Positions 33,463 to 45,133 of a stretch of 64,000 nt of DNA are shown here, one piece after another. The stretch covers positions 305,013,950 through 305,077,949 of the forward strand of contig NC_081408.1 in NCBI RefSeq assembly GCF_030272615.1. Direction: 5' to 3'. The notes under the pieces are model-generated. The model had not been told where the DNA came from and made no database searches. It saw nothing but the letters and a program-made list of their open reading frames with translations. Origin of the DNA: Cryptomeria japonica. Taxonomy: Eukaryota > Streptophyta > Pinopsida > Cupressales > Cupressaceae. The translations under genes and the position numbers were made by a program. Every line of letters starts with the position of its first letter. The first letter of the stretch is position 1.

Positions 33463-34500
33463 GTGCCCTTCTTGATTGCATTTATAACATCTGATTGGAC
33501 CTCTACCTTGAGAGCTTCCCCTAAATGATGGTCTTCTTCCTCTGAAGTTACCTCTCTGATTGTATCATCCATTGTTGTTGGAACTACTCTCTCCTTTAGT
33601 GCCTTCTCGATTGGTTTCACCTTGGTTTCCAAAACCATTTCCCTTACCTCTAAAAAATCTTCTCCCCCCTTTTTGATGTCTTCCTCTTCCTTTATTGTTC
33701 TTCTCTTGTCTCCTTTTGATCTTCTCTTCCACCTTGATGGAAAGTTCATGGCATTTACCAACGGTATCCAGGCTAAGGAGGTTTAGTTCTTCTTGAATGT
33801 TGTACCTTAATCCGTTTAGGTACCGGGAAACTTTCTCACTCTCTTCCTCCTTTGTCTTATACTTCATACATAGCCTTTGGAACTCCTCAGTGTAAGAGTT
33901 CACATCCATATCCTTTTGCTTGAGATTTTGTCTCCTCTTATGAAATTGAATTTCATAATATTTGGGTGCATAGGCCTCCTTTACTAAGGCAACCATCTTC
34001 TTCCAAGAAATAATCTTGGGTTTGTTGTCCTTCTCTCTTTCCTCTTGGACAAAGCTCCACCAAGTTAGGGTGGCTCCCTTCAACTTGGACTTAGCAATCT
34101 TCACCTTCTGGTGTCTTGGAATGTCTTCACATTCAAAGAAACTAGACAGGGAGTCTATCCAATCTACCACTACATCTGGTCCATCTTCCCAATGAAAGCT
34201 AGCAAATCAATCTTTTGCTCCATGGTTCTCCTCTTCATGGATTTGAGGGCATTAAGGAAGTGTCTCTGGTCAGGAGGAATCACCTCTTCCTCTAGCATAG
34301 GGATATCATCTTCATCCCCTTCTTCATTACTACCAGTGCCTCCATCTTCCTTTCCATCTACTCTTCCCCTCAACCTCTATAACTCCCTCTGCATTGCCTT
34401 ACAAGTAGTGGCCTACTCTCTCACAATCTTTGCCAATTCCATGTTGGTGATTGGTCCTCTAGGGACTTCTTCTTCTCCCTTTGTCATTTCTCAAATCTCT
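33440..34500 (-). pseudogene. gag: Element C gag
   Basis: Gag begins close to the primer site (about 34500) with an acidic stretch (NEEGDEDDIPMLEEE). The Retrotrans_gag core lies at 34170-33565, with KLKGATLTWW, EEFQRLCMKY and VSRYLNGLRYNIQEEL. A Lys/Arg/Gly-rich RNA-binding stretch follows. The nucleocapsid CCHC knuckle at 33448-33489 is intact: Cys-X2-Cys-X4-His-X4-Cys, reading CYKCNQEGHMANKC. Two frame changes separate its parts. Confidence 0.88.
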
Positions 34501-34523
34501 CTCTTTACCAAAGCCATTACTAG

Positions 34524-34535
34524 CTTTGATACCAC
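34524..34535 (-). other. Element C primer-binding site
   Basis: On the minus strand, TGGTATCAAAGC begins two bases after the 5' LTR. It differs by one base from the initiator-Met site TGGTATCAGAGC. Confidence 0.88.
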
Positions 34536-34536
34536 T

Positions 34537-36057
34537 TGATGTAGAGCCCTCCTTGTATCCTTCCAAACACTCCAAGATGTATGACACTGACCCCTCAAAA
34601 TTACAATAGGATCCTATCAAGGCAAGGCTCTACAACATTAGTTCAACATCTCACAATCTCTAAGACTCACACTTACTCAAATTGGGTAATTTGCTCCATC
34701 ATGCACCATGAAGCCTCCAAGGGTTCTTGACCATTACCACACCTTTTTTGGGTCAAACATGACTCACATGGACTAGATCAAACACTGGTTTGAAGGATTC
34801 AACACCATATCCTATAGCACCTTCACAATTTAGCCTATTTGCTAGTAGCCCTTTGAAACAGTTAAAGAGACCTTAAGTCCAAACTTTCCCAAACACCCTG
34901 GCAAAAAAATCACAGATTCAAATACCCTTTTAGGTCTTACACAATTCCACAAAAGGAAAGGTCAAGGTCTAACAAGAAAAGGTTTGAACCCGGTGAAGGT
35001 CAACTGTCCTAAACGACTAATTAGGCCTCCATTTGTGAAGTAACTATATCTAAATGAACAAACCATACAAGAAAAACCCCATGAGAATGTGGGGGACCAT
35101 AAACCATCATGGATTATATGGTTACATGCCTGGAATCATTGCAATTTTCCTTCTAGGGTAGCTTTGCTATTTAAGGACTAGGTAGCAACATAGAGATGTC
35201 TGCCTAGGGTCTTATCAAACATGCACCTCCCTTGCTCCAACTGCAAAATTCTTTTTGAATATTAGAATACATAGGCCATAATTTCATTTCACCCAATCCT
35301 ATGAGTTTCAGATAGATAAATTGTAAGTTATGGCCATGGAGAAGTAAAACCCTACGTAAACCCTGGTTTTCTGGGTACCTACAACAAAATTGGAATAACA
35401 GAAGAAAAACACATAGTCTCAACCTCAAACCAAAGCCAAATAAAAGGTGATTCACTATTCTAACTAAATCACATCATTGGGGATTGATCCCAATCCATAC
35501 AATGCCGTACCCCATGCCAAAACTCCAGAATTATAGGAAAAACTCAGAATTTCATTAGTTTTCAGTCATCAAAACCTTCCTTTGTACAGTCTAACCTTGG
35601 GAATTGGATCCTCAAGGTGTATATACCTCTCCAAAACTTCTCTCAACTAAACACAAGAGGTTAGAGCCATTGGAGGATTTCAAACAAACAAAAAATTCAA
35701 AAATTGCATAAAAGTTGCTTATGACAATTTTTGACAACTTTTGACAAAGTTGTCAAAATGTCATTCCTCGCCTCCTAATGCCTTTGGTTAAGACTAACCC
35801 CTCCTAAAACACCCTAGAAGCACTAAAACCACTAGGATAAATATTTCCTACACACACTTCATCCCTTTTTTGTCCAAAAGTCCTAATTGGCTTATCAAGA
35901 TGCCAAAATAGGAGTTTGGCTCACGAGATGGGGTATTTTATTACAAACACACAATGCATGATTGAAACACATGTTAAATATCCTAAATACATGTTTGATT
36001 CCTTATCCTTCCTCCTCTGAGCCTAATTTATCAACTTGAAGGGTTTCTCCTGCACCA
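34537..36057 (-). repeat. Element C 5' LTR
   Basis: Collinear with 28346-29843. It ends in the minus-strand ATCA next to the primer site. Paired target duplication: see the element entry. Confidence 0.9.
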
Positions 36058-36479
36058 TAAACTATACTCCCGATAGAATTTATCTAACAGTAATTAACTT
36101 AAGATAATATTGCCTTGCAATACATCATAATTGTAATCCTCGCCCATAAATACTTGTCAAAATCTTTGTAAATATCCCTATCACCTTGCATTTTTATTCA
36201 AGAATTTAATGGACCCCTTAGACCAAAGCATGAATAAAAATACATACACCACAACAGTGCAACAAATGATAAAATCCTTGATAATATGCATTCAAAATAT
36301 GATAGAATAATACACTAGAGAGAAATGGGTTTGAATTATATATTCATTTAATAATCCTATTGTCTTTGTCAAAATACAATCCATACATAACTCCTTCAAG
36401 AACCTGCAAAAATAATAGACACAAGACTCTTTCTATTTTTTTCTTTGTAAAATAACCTTTTACAATCCTTTTATTTCAC

Positions 36480-39400
36480 CTAGACCATGCTATTTGGAAA
36501 CAGAAATTTGGAACACATAAGGGACCAAAAATTTTGAACCCCATCTCATAGCCCTAAAATCCCTTTTATTAAAAACAAGGGAGCAAACAAACTTCAAGCC
36601 AGAGGAGACACCTGTCATCTTAGAATGATTATACATAACTATATTCTGTTATACAAAACAATCATCCTCGAACTTGCTTATATTGGATCAAAATATGCAG
36701 TCGCCTTCTTTGAAACTCATGATGAAAATTACCCCATCTTGTCTTACGGGTTCCAAAATATCTGCCACTACAAGACAAAACAAGTTATGTAAACTATTTA
36801 TAACTTTCTATTCATCATTCAAATACATGCTACTCCACACACTATAGTCTTCATCGGATGGCCAATTGAAATTCATGACTTCATCAGCTTTTGCCCTATA
36901 TGGAATATACTTAACAGCTACTTGGTTCACCTCTCTTTCAAAAGTTTCAAAAAATAATCTTGTAGCAATTATTTTATTCATACCATCCTCCATCATATCC
37001 ATATTTATCCCATCACAAATCATTTCTACCTGGGTATTGATGACTCTCTACCTCTTCCTTCCAAAATTGCAAAGGCTTGACTGCCCCTTCTCTATCTTCA
37101 ATATCTGACAAAAGAGTTTGTTCTAATTCACTAAAACTCTTCATCAATTCTCTCACCTTTCTTCCTATATTTTCTAGCAAAATTTGGGCTTCCTACATTG
37201 ATTTCACCAACAAATATGTTGGTTGGAGTGTATGTGGTCTCTCAGGATGAAATTTAGAGGCCATAGACATCATTCTAAGCTCATTTCCCCTTTGTAACCA
37301 CTTTGTAAACAGGGGAATTGCCACTTCTTTATCATCATTAAACTTTTTAATAGCATCAAAAAGTAAAGAATATAAGGTATGGATATTGTTTAACCTGCTT
37401 TCAATTTTCTCATTTAAATGAGTTAGCACTTAGCTAACTATATCCTTCTGCTACTCGGCTGATTGTTTTTCTGATTCTTTCAATTTACTTTATAATTCAA
37501 CAAGCTTCTCTAAAAGATGGAATTATTTGGTTTAGTTGATCTTGTAGTATCAGGTTCATCATCATCATCATCATCATATGGGACTAATCACATGCCAGGG
37601 ATATTAGTACTTGTATTTAGTTGAGCTGCTTGTCCTCCTTGGACCATAGGTGGCGACCTGGATGTTGATGTGTCTGACGGTCCTGTAAGTGCAGGATAGG
37701 AAACCTTTATTTGTCCTTGCTCAATGAGTTGCACTCTCATTTGCAACTCCACACACCTTTTATGAGATGTATTATAATCATTAAAAATATTGTCAAACTT
37801 ATTTATCAGTTTAGCCTTCTCTAAAGCTTCCATTTTTGTGCTTTCATGTGCCAGCTTAGCAACATCAACATTTAACTTTGTAGCCTCTACACTTGATGTG
37901 TCGACTTCTCTCTTTATAATTAGGTTTCCCCTTAATTTGGAGTTTAAATCACTAATCTCAAGATTCCTAGGTCCTTCCTCTAGTGCCCATATGGCCAAGG
38001 TTTCATAATCATCTCCAAATTTTGATCCTCTTAATGCTAACCCTGCTTCTTTTTCCTTTGATTTCCTAATTTCTTCAAATCCCACTGCATCTGCTATATC
38101 CCATTCTGGCAATATCAAGACTCCATCTTGACTTACAATTTTCTTGCCCTCATCAGCAATGATTTCCTTCAACTCCTCCCTCATTTCACTCTTTACTTCC
38201 TCTTGTATTTCTTGATATGATCTATCTTCCCTTTGGGCCTTCCTCTCAATAATCCTTCCTTTGTATTCCTCAACCTTTGTCTTCCATACTAATTGCAAAA
38301 AGCTTGGGATTCTTACATAAGCATCATCCTCAAGGAAATTATCACATGCCTCCTTTCTTGAATCTTTGAAGGATTTACCATGGATATCCAAGGGAGTAAG
38401 ATCCAACTCCAAATTAGGAGGCAATGTAGGAATACCAATCTGCATTTGTGCACTTGTTGCAACAAACCTGTCTTCCTCCACCTATTCCTCATCTTTCCTT
38501 ACTGGTAAAAAAGATACAGCTGATGGTGAAGGACTTTTGTTAGAATCTTCAAGGTCAATGATCCTGACTCCTTGAAAAGGCTTAGTTTGTATCTTGGGGA
38601 AAGGCTTTGAAATCATCATCTTCTTACCTTTTCTCATTATCAATCTCCCACTGTCATTACTACTATCCTCTTCCTCACTTGTTTCTTCCCTAACTCTTTT
38701 GTGAGGAGATTCTTGAATAGGCCTCCTTTCTATCACACCATTTTCTCTCTGGGATATAGGAGGTTGTGAGCTTAATTATTGCCGGTCATGAACTTCTTCA
38801 AGTCTAGCTAGCTTCTCTCTTAAGAGCTTCGTCAATTCATCAAAAAAATTCATAACAAATTCAATCTTGGCTTGGAATGGGGAAAACTCCTTTGATGGAT
38901 CATATTTTAGATACATCTTTTGAATAGAAGCCCATAATTTTCTAAAAATTATCCACTTCTCTTTTCTCCATTCTTGAGTCATGGATTCAAATTCATTTCT
39001 GATTAAATCCTTAGGAAAATTATGCACATGGGGCAACAGAGCTCCATTTATTCTTCTTCTAAAATCGTTGTAAAAACTCTCAGGATCACTATTTCTAGCT
39101 ATACTTACCCCCAAATGATATGGAGCAAATAATTTGTCAAAGTTCTCATATCCTCCATTTATAATCAGAAAGTAAGGGATAATGGTGTAATCCAGGAAGA
39201 ATGTCCCTTTTCCTTTTCCTTTTAAATCTTTATCCTGAATACATCCAATTTGCCACATCACCTCAGCAAAACCCATTCTCAAAGGAATGTTGAAGAGAAA
39301 TACATGTGGCTATCTGTAAACTCCATAGATTCTGATTACAGAGTTTACAGAGTACGAGATAAAATCCCCCCAATTATGTTCAATTCTGGCAAGAGGCACC

Positions 39401-40460
39401 CTCTCCTTCGATCTCACAAAATCATGCAATTCCTTACGAATCCTTGGTGGATTCACTACCAACATTTTTCTCAACCTAGAAAAAAATTTGTTCTCAAACC
39501 TTATATACCTAGCCTCTTGTCTATCCCATGACATGTATGTGCTCCAAAGCTGTATTGGAATTTCCTGGTTATCTATTGTCCTTCTGAGGTTCATGGTACC
39601 CTAAAAATAATTTGCATTCCTTGAAAGTAACATATGCATGAGTAAAGAATAGTAGGAGAATTTAACACAAGCAACTTGATTCTTAATGTCTAATAACCCC
39701 TCATGAATCTTTTCCTCAAGATAAGGGCAAAGTCAAAAACTACTGTAAAATCCGGATGATGTATCTGCATAGCCATGTACATTAAATCAAGCGGCATCAT
39801 TTTAATGGGATTAAAACCCAATATTTGGCACAGAGAAAAGAAAGTATCTTGGAAATAGGGAGCGAAAGTACTAATTGGAAATGAATCCTCTGAGATAGGG
39901 CCGCTATCGTATGTTGTACTTCCCGCTTTGGCTAAATGCATTAGAAGGAAATGCTTTCTAATGAATTCCTTCATCTTGTAATAATCTACCTTTTTTTCAT
40001 TTAAATCTACTAGTACCAAGCTAGCGAATGGTTCATACAAGTCAAAAATCTCTTGAAATTATTCCCTCTTGATGGTTAAAATAATCTCTCCATCATTTCC
40101 CCTAGTAACACTTGAAACTGAGTCATATATGTCTGCGACAGCCTTGAGTAAATCAACAGCCATAAAAACACCTGGTACTACCAACTTGCCCAAATCATAC
40201 TACCAAGAATTGGATAATGGGGAATTCAATTTCCTTTGTCCATACCATAATTTTAAAATCTCTAACTTATTTATTGGTATATTAGCATATGCCAAGCATA
40301 ATTCTTTGTTAGTTAACCCTTCCCCTAGGGTTTTTCCATCCACAAACCTCAACCCCTACTGCTTATCATTTGTAGAGTGATTTAACTGGTCCAAAAAATC
40401 ATCATAAAGATTTATTTTCATATAATCCACTTGCCCTGAATGTTTCCATGAGGGAGGCAT
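36480..40460 (-). pseudogene. Unknown large ORF inside the element B 3' LTR (left copy)
   Basis: This reads on the element's sense strand from the ATG at 40460 (MPPSWKHSGQVDYMKINLYD). Reading lies largely in one frame from 39594 to 37588 with only a few stops (39310, 38776, 38482), plus frame changes near 39640 and 37440. Features in order: an N-terminal globular part with DFLDQL and GKTLGEGLTNK; MKEFIRKHFLL; LWSTYMSWDRQEA; GFAEVMWQIGC; a basic-acidic stretch (PHKRVREETSEEEDSSND, followed by RKGKKMM) that looks like a nuclear signal; a charged helical region; a poly-Asp tract; coiled-coil-like helices; and a SDEDYSVWSSMYLNDE end near 36800, perhaps extending to ~36480. I do not recognise the family. 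Confidence 0.75.
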
Positions 40461-41843
40461 CTTTTGCAACTAGGGCTTTATACTATATTTTCAATTTTGA
40501 GAAGGAAAACTAGGGCTAGTACAAGATTTTTAAATTACCAGAGTAATTCAAACAAATTTTACTATTATTTGTCTAGTATCTTAGCCTTAGATCAAATTGA
40601 ATTTTATTCTTGCAACCTCACACACAATTTGTAATATCAATTTTTTTCAAAAACATATGGAGAGCTCAGATAAACTTATTGCTTTTGATTTTCACTAGGG
40701 ATGACAATTTTGTGTCATAGAGAGTCATTTCAGTCTCTTTCAACAGCAAGAAATTCTTCAGGATTGCTATGAAATATTTTGTGAATGAAAAACCTTTTAA
40801 GGGTCTTTTAATTGTTGCCTGGGAAAGAACGCAAATTTCTTGTCCGCCATTAATTTGTGCGAGCAAGACAACAGCTCATAACTTTTTTTAAAAAAAAATT
40901 TGAAAACTAGTAGTCAATCATCCCCCAAGTTGGCCAATCCAATGATCATCTCTTGTCGACTCAACACTTGACTTTACATCTGTATTCGTGGACCCACAAA
41001 ATCCTAACTAAGTAGTGTCATATCATCTTTCAACCAAACTCTATCAGCAACCTCACTGTAGGTCTTGCTAATCAACCTGGGACACATGGCATCATCTCAT
41101 GATGTCGCGGTCTATAATCTCCCTGCTACTAACATTGTGGGAACACGAGAGCTGTCATATTTGTTCAAACTTTACTGCCTAACATACTACTCGTTAACTC
41201 CTTTTGAACTTAAAAATTGAGCATCTTTTACTTCAGGATAAAACATCTCCATTCATTCTAAGCATGTGCAAATTGATGGGACTATTAGTATATCGACCTT
41301 TACTGCCTATGAACTAGTAACACAATGCTTTCGACCGGTTACAGTGCCAACCCTACCAATTTCTGCCGATAACACACGACACGATCTCGCGATGCCACGG
41401 TAATTAAAATCCTCACATCTTTGATCATGGGGAAGCGCTAGCCATTGGATCCATCATGTCTTTAGCAAACGATCAGAGTATGTAGGACTCTTTGGACTTA
41501 AGAAAATACAAGCACAAGCATAAATATTTAAAAGGGGACCGATAATGGGGAATTCTATGTGAATGACTTAGGAATATCATATTTCACAATCTGGTTGATC
41601 ATCACTTAATGTTTAGGGAATAGGATGGCCCCGTTCATGGAAAGGGTACCCTTAGCCTTAAGTGGGAAAAAGTAATATTAGAATATACCATTACTAGGGT
41701 TTTCTTCACAAAATGAGATAAATTTTGATAAACCTTGAACCCTAGACCTTGGATCGTTCACAGAGGATACAAGTAAAACCTGAAAATCAATGTTTTAAGC
41801 TCAAAAATTGAAAATTTCATGCAATCAATTTTCAAAGCTATCA

Positions 41844-42452
41844 ATGGCTCTAGTTGGGGATGCTCATTTAACAAGAATGAGGCAAGAGACCTGAATCTTT
41901 TAGTGAAGTAGACCAACTACAGGGCAGACCAAAAAGAAATTTCTTGGACAGGGTAACCTCAACAGAAAGGAAACTACACTACCAAAGAAAACCTAACTAA
42001 TGCTCATGGATAACAAATACTTTAAGAAAAGTAGAACCTAAAAAATTGTCCATGAACAGACAATTTAAGAGGGGATTTATTTATAATTCCATTGGGCATA
42101 GAGTCAGAAAAACTTACTCTACCCTAAAATGTTTGTGGCCTGCAAGATCCAACCACATATGATGGCCCAATGCCATCAGCCAATGTCAATTAATATTTTC
42201 CTCTATCAAAAATATAGTTATGATCACGCTACATTTTGAACGATCTATACATATCATAACTATAGTTTTTCTTATTTTGCATATTATAAAAAACCTGAAT
42301 TTGAGTGCAATGCCCATTCACCTGAACCTTGCCACCTATCTTTGCATAACATATACAGAATCCAAACTCACTATCCTAAATGGAGATGAGTTAATAACAA
42401 CACTCAACAAATCTCATGTGTGCCTCAACAAGCTGAAAAGAGAATATAAAAC
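41844..42452 (-). other. Element B 3' untranslated tail, no gene
   Basis: Between the gag-like stop and the 3' LTR. No pol domain is found in any frame. The bases just upstream of the LTR on the minus strand (CCCCAACTAGAGCCAT) are not a clean polypurine tract. Confidence 0.6.
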
Positions 42453-44318
42453 TTAATACTCGGTTATGCAACTATCATCATAGAAATCACTTTCTTCTTT
42501 TTCTTGCACCCTTGTATCATGCTTATTATTAAAACATTTTTGCAAACATGGTGCAAACTCATTGCAAAGGTCAAAAGGAAATCTCTCATATGTTGGCTCA
42601 TCTAGTATAGTAATACTTTTACAAACATCCACATTAGAACAATCAATACCTGAAAACCATTCTAACTCACTCCTATTTTTTATTGTTGCAGCCAATGTGT
42701 CTTGATCAACTTGGTGTACATTCAAATCATTGCATGATGAAAAAACCTCATCATTTACCCTTTCAAAAATAGTATCTTCATATAACTTGAAACATTCCAA
42801 TTCTGGCTTCAAAATGTCGTGTGGAGCAGCAAGATAGAAATCTCCTTCATTTATTTCATATCCTTGGTCAATATCAACAAACTCCACACTCTCATATTCA
42901 ATGATGGTATTTGTAACATCAAAGAGGAGATCAATCTCACATTTACTAATCATAAATGCTTCCAGGTCAAGACAACTACTTCTGGCATAACCTTTTTCAT
43001 CTTCTTCAAAATCTCATTCTTCAAATGAAGTTAACTCTTTGCATAAAACCAGATCATTATAAGGTTGCTCCCAAGACTAGTTTAATATGACTTCCTCATT
43101 ATTTACACATACCACACAATTATATATCTCACTGATCTCATCAACTAAAACTGATGGTATCTCATTAACTGAGCTTTCATGATCGTATACAACTATTTCC
43201 TGGGAGACTGAATTCATGTCATCAAAATCATGCAGACTTACATCCATTTCAGACATAAAACTTTCAAATTCTTCACACACACTGTCAGATCTATCTGAAA
43301 TACAAGACTGTAAACCAATTCCCTGTGAGGTACTCTTCCTGGAGAAATCACTATTGTTGTCCTTCAGTAAACTGATTGACACTATGTCCATCTCTACATA
43401 TAATATGTCATAAAATTTCTCATTAACCTCTTCTTCATCAATATGAGGAATAACCACCGTCTGGGACAAGTTCTCTTCACTCATATTTTTGTTCAAATCA
43501 TGATCAATAACAAAGCTAATGTGATCAGTAGGGACATAAGGGTTTTGATACATATTTTTATCTTCTAATTTATGCCTTTTTCCAACCTCTAATATTGTGG
43601 GATAGCATACCCTTGCAGATAGATAGCCCTTAGGGATTCCATATCTCAAGTTGTTTTCAATATCCATTTCCATCCTATAAGCCTGATGCAAGGTTTTGGG
43701 ATCCTTATCTCTCAACAAATAACTCTCTTCCTCATCAAATGCAGGCAAATAAATGACTAAGCACATTGCATCATTTGGCCTATAATTGCTAGGAATGTCA
43801 TCCAATTCCCTAGAAAACCTGAGATTAAAAGCAGGTACTTACTCATCTTCTTGGTTTTGGATATCCATGAATGTTTTCATAACTGAGCTTGGATTAATTC
43901 TTTTACCAAACTGTTCCATGAATTCTACCTTCAACTCATCCCATGATGAGATAGAACATACTAGCATGTAGGAGAACCAGTCTCTGGCATTTTCCTTCAA
44001 AGACTGAACAAACAACTTCATGAAAACATCTTCCTGATTTATTTCAAAATCTTCCATTAATTTGGAAAACTCTTGCAAATGTTGTCATGTTGATTCTGAC
44101 CTTTTCCCATTGAATCCTAGTAATTGTTCTCTAACCCCTACAAGAACGGGATTTGGGAAACCTAGGATACCATCAAAATTCAATGGCTTATATCTTTCCC
44201 TAAAGAAAGCTTTATGATGGTTTGGCAAAGGTTGCACATTTGTTTTTGACATTTCATAGGGAAACACAGGCACATAATACATATTTTCATTCATTCCCTT
44301 ATTTATTTCCCTTCTCAT
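42453..44318 (-). pseudogene. gag: Element B gag-like ORF with long acidic tail
   Basis: About 622 codons in one continuous frame, broken only by four stops (44085, 43839, 43077 and ~43014). The N-terminus has NVQPLPNHH...NFDGILGFPNP. The core (44078-43839) is a clear gypsy gag: EDVFMKLFVQSL, ARDWFSYML, SISSWDELKVEFMEQFG. Then comes ELDDIPSNYRPND...YLPAFDEE...LHQAYRMEMDIE, also gag-like. The last ~420 codons are very acidic (many D/E, few K/R), with no CCHC knuckle and no protease motif. Stops without indels suggest decay by point mutation after a period of constraint. It would make particles only if it borrowed protease and pol from a partner element. Confidence 0.82.
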
Positions 44319-45133
44319 AAACTATTTCATTGTAAGGCTCAAAACATACCCCATCTAATCCTATACAAAAAATAGAAACTGAATCATAGGAGTATGTAAA
44401 ATAATCACTACCATTCCCTTCCTAAGTGCTTCTTTCACTCTTTAGGGAATACTTTTTTTTTACAATTTTCATGAAAATACACTTGACTCATGAAAATCTA
44501 AATACCTGGAAATGTTGAAGTTGGTGTTGCCTTCTTTTAACCTGGGACTTGTAAAATCACCTTCAATCCTTCAAATCTTTAACACTGATCCTTTGACAAA
44601 GTCGCCACCTCCTTGCAGAGGATAAATACTCAAACAACTAAAATTCCTTCATAGGTCGGATTTATTTCAACACAGCATGGCAACACTTCCTTATCATCAA
44701 ATGGAATTGTTAATTCCATCCTCAGCTTATTAGGGTACTTCATCATAAGAGCTCAAATATGCTTCATCTTTTCTTGGTTCTTCTTCAAGCAGTCACACAC
44801 TGGTGCATAAATCTCGGTGTCTCAGAGTTGCCACTCAAAACTATGAAGTATATAATCTTGAAAAATGGATAGATCTGGACCAAACTCTTTATAGAAAAAG
44901 AACTACAGTAGATTTTTCAGCGATATTTATGAGAATTCACTCAAACCAACAAGGGACAAATTAAGAATCTTTTTCACTCTATGGGCAAAATCTCCATTAT
45001 ATATTTTGTAAATCTTTTCTAGCCAGAGATTCTTTACAATTCATATATCACTCCCATCAGAGTCACCAACAAGCAAAGTTTTTCTAACCAAAGATTCCCA
45101 ACAGTTCATGTCCCCAGCAGAGTTGTCAATTTT
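44319..45133 (-). other. Element B 5' leader with a duplicated primer-binding region
   Basis: An 815-bp untranslated leader. The 60 bp next to the LTR (45070-45129) are repeated, decayed, at about 45005-45069, including the primer-site sequence. No ORF is seen. Confidence 0.7.
45111..45129 (-). other. Element B primer-binding site (Tat-like), with a second copy at 45051-45069
   Basis: The minus strand reads TTGACAACTCTGCTGGGGA, four bases after the LTR. It resembles the TGGCGACTCTGCTGGGGA-type site that I associate with plant Tat/Ogre-like elements, after CG>CA/TG decay. The copy 60 bp downstream reads TTGGTGACTCTGATGGGAG, and its first half fits that site better. Confidence 0.75.

Larger units (their letters stand above)
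28346..36057 (-). mobile_element. Element C: Ty3/gypsy chromovirus nested in the element B LTR (7,712 bp)
   Basis: It has paired LTRs of about 1.5 kb, a Met-type primer site, gag-pol on the minus strand and a chromodomain after integrase. Flanks are TAAAA (28341-28345) and TAAAC (36058-36062), a 5-bp target duplication with one change. LTRs differ by about 7% in the part compared. Inactive: stops, frame changes, and altered protease and integrase residues. Confidence 0.93.
27854..41843 (-). repeat. Element B 3' LTR (left), split by element C
   Basis: Two parts (27854-28345 and 36058-41843, together 6,278 bp) match the right LTR (6,242 bp) end to end. They differ by roughly 10% or more in the stretches compared, which makes B older than C and the copia element. 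Near 28326-28345 and 36058-36080 this copy holds about 30 bp absent from the right LTR, bounded by GAATT on each side; a deletion between these short repeats in the right copy would explain it. Confidence 0.88.

Noticed and set aside
34111-34539. 142-codon Ser/Leu-rich plus-strand ORF
   Set aside because: Antisense shadow of element C gag and primer site.
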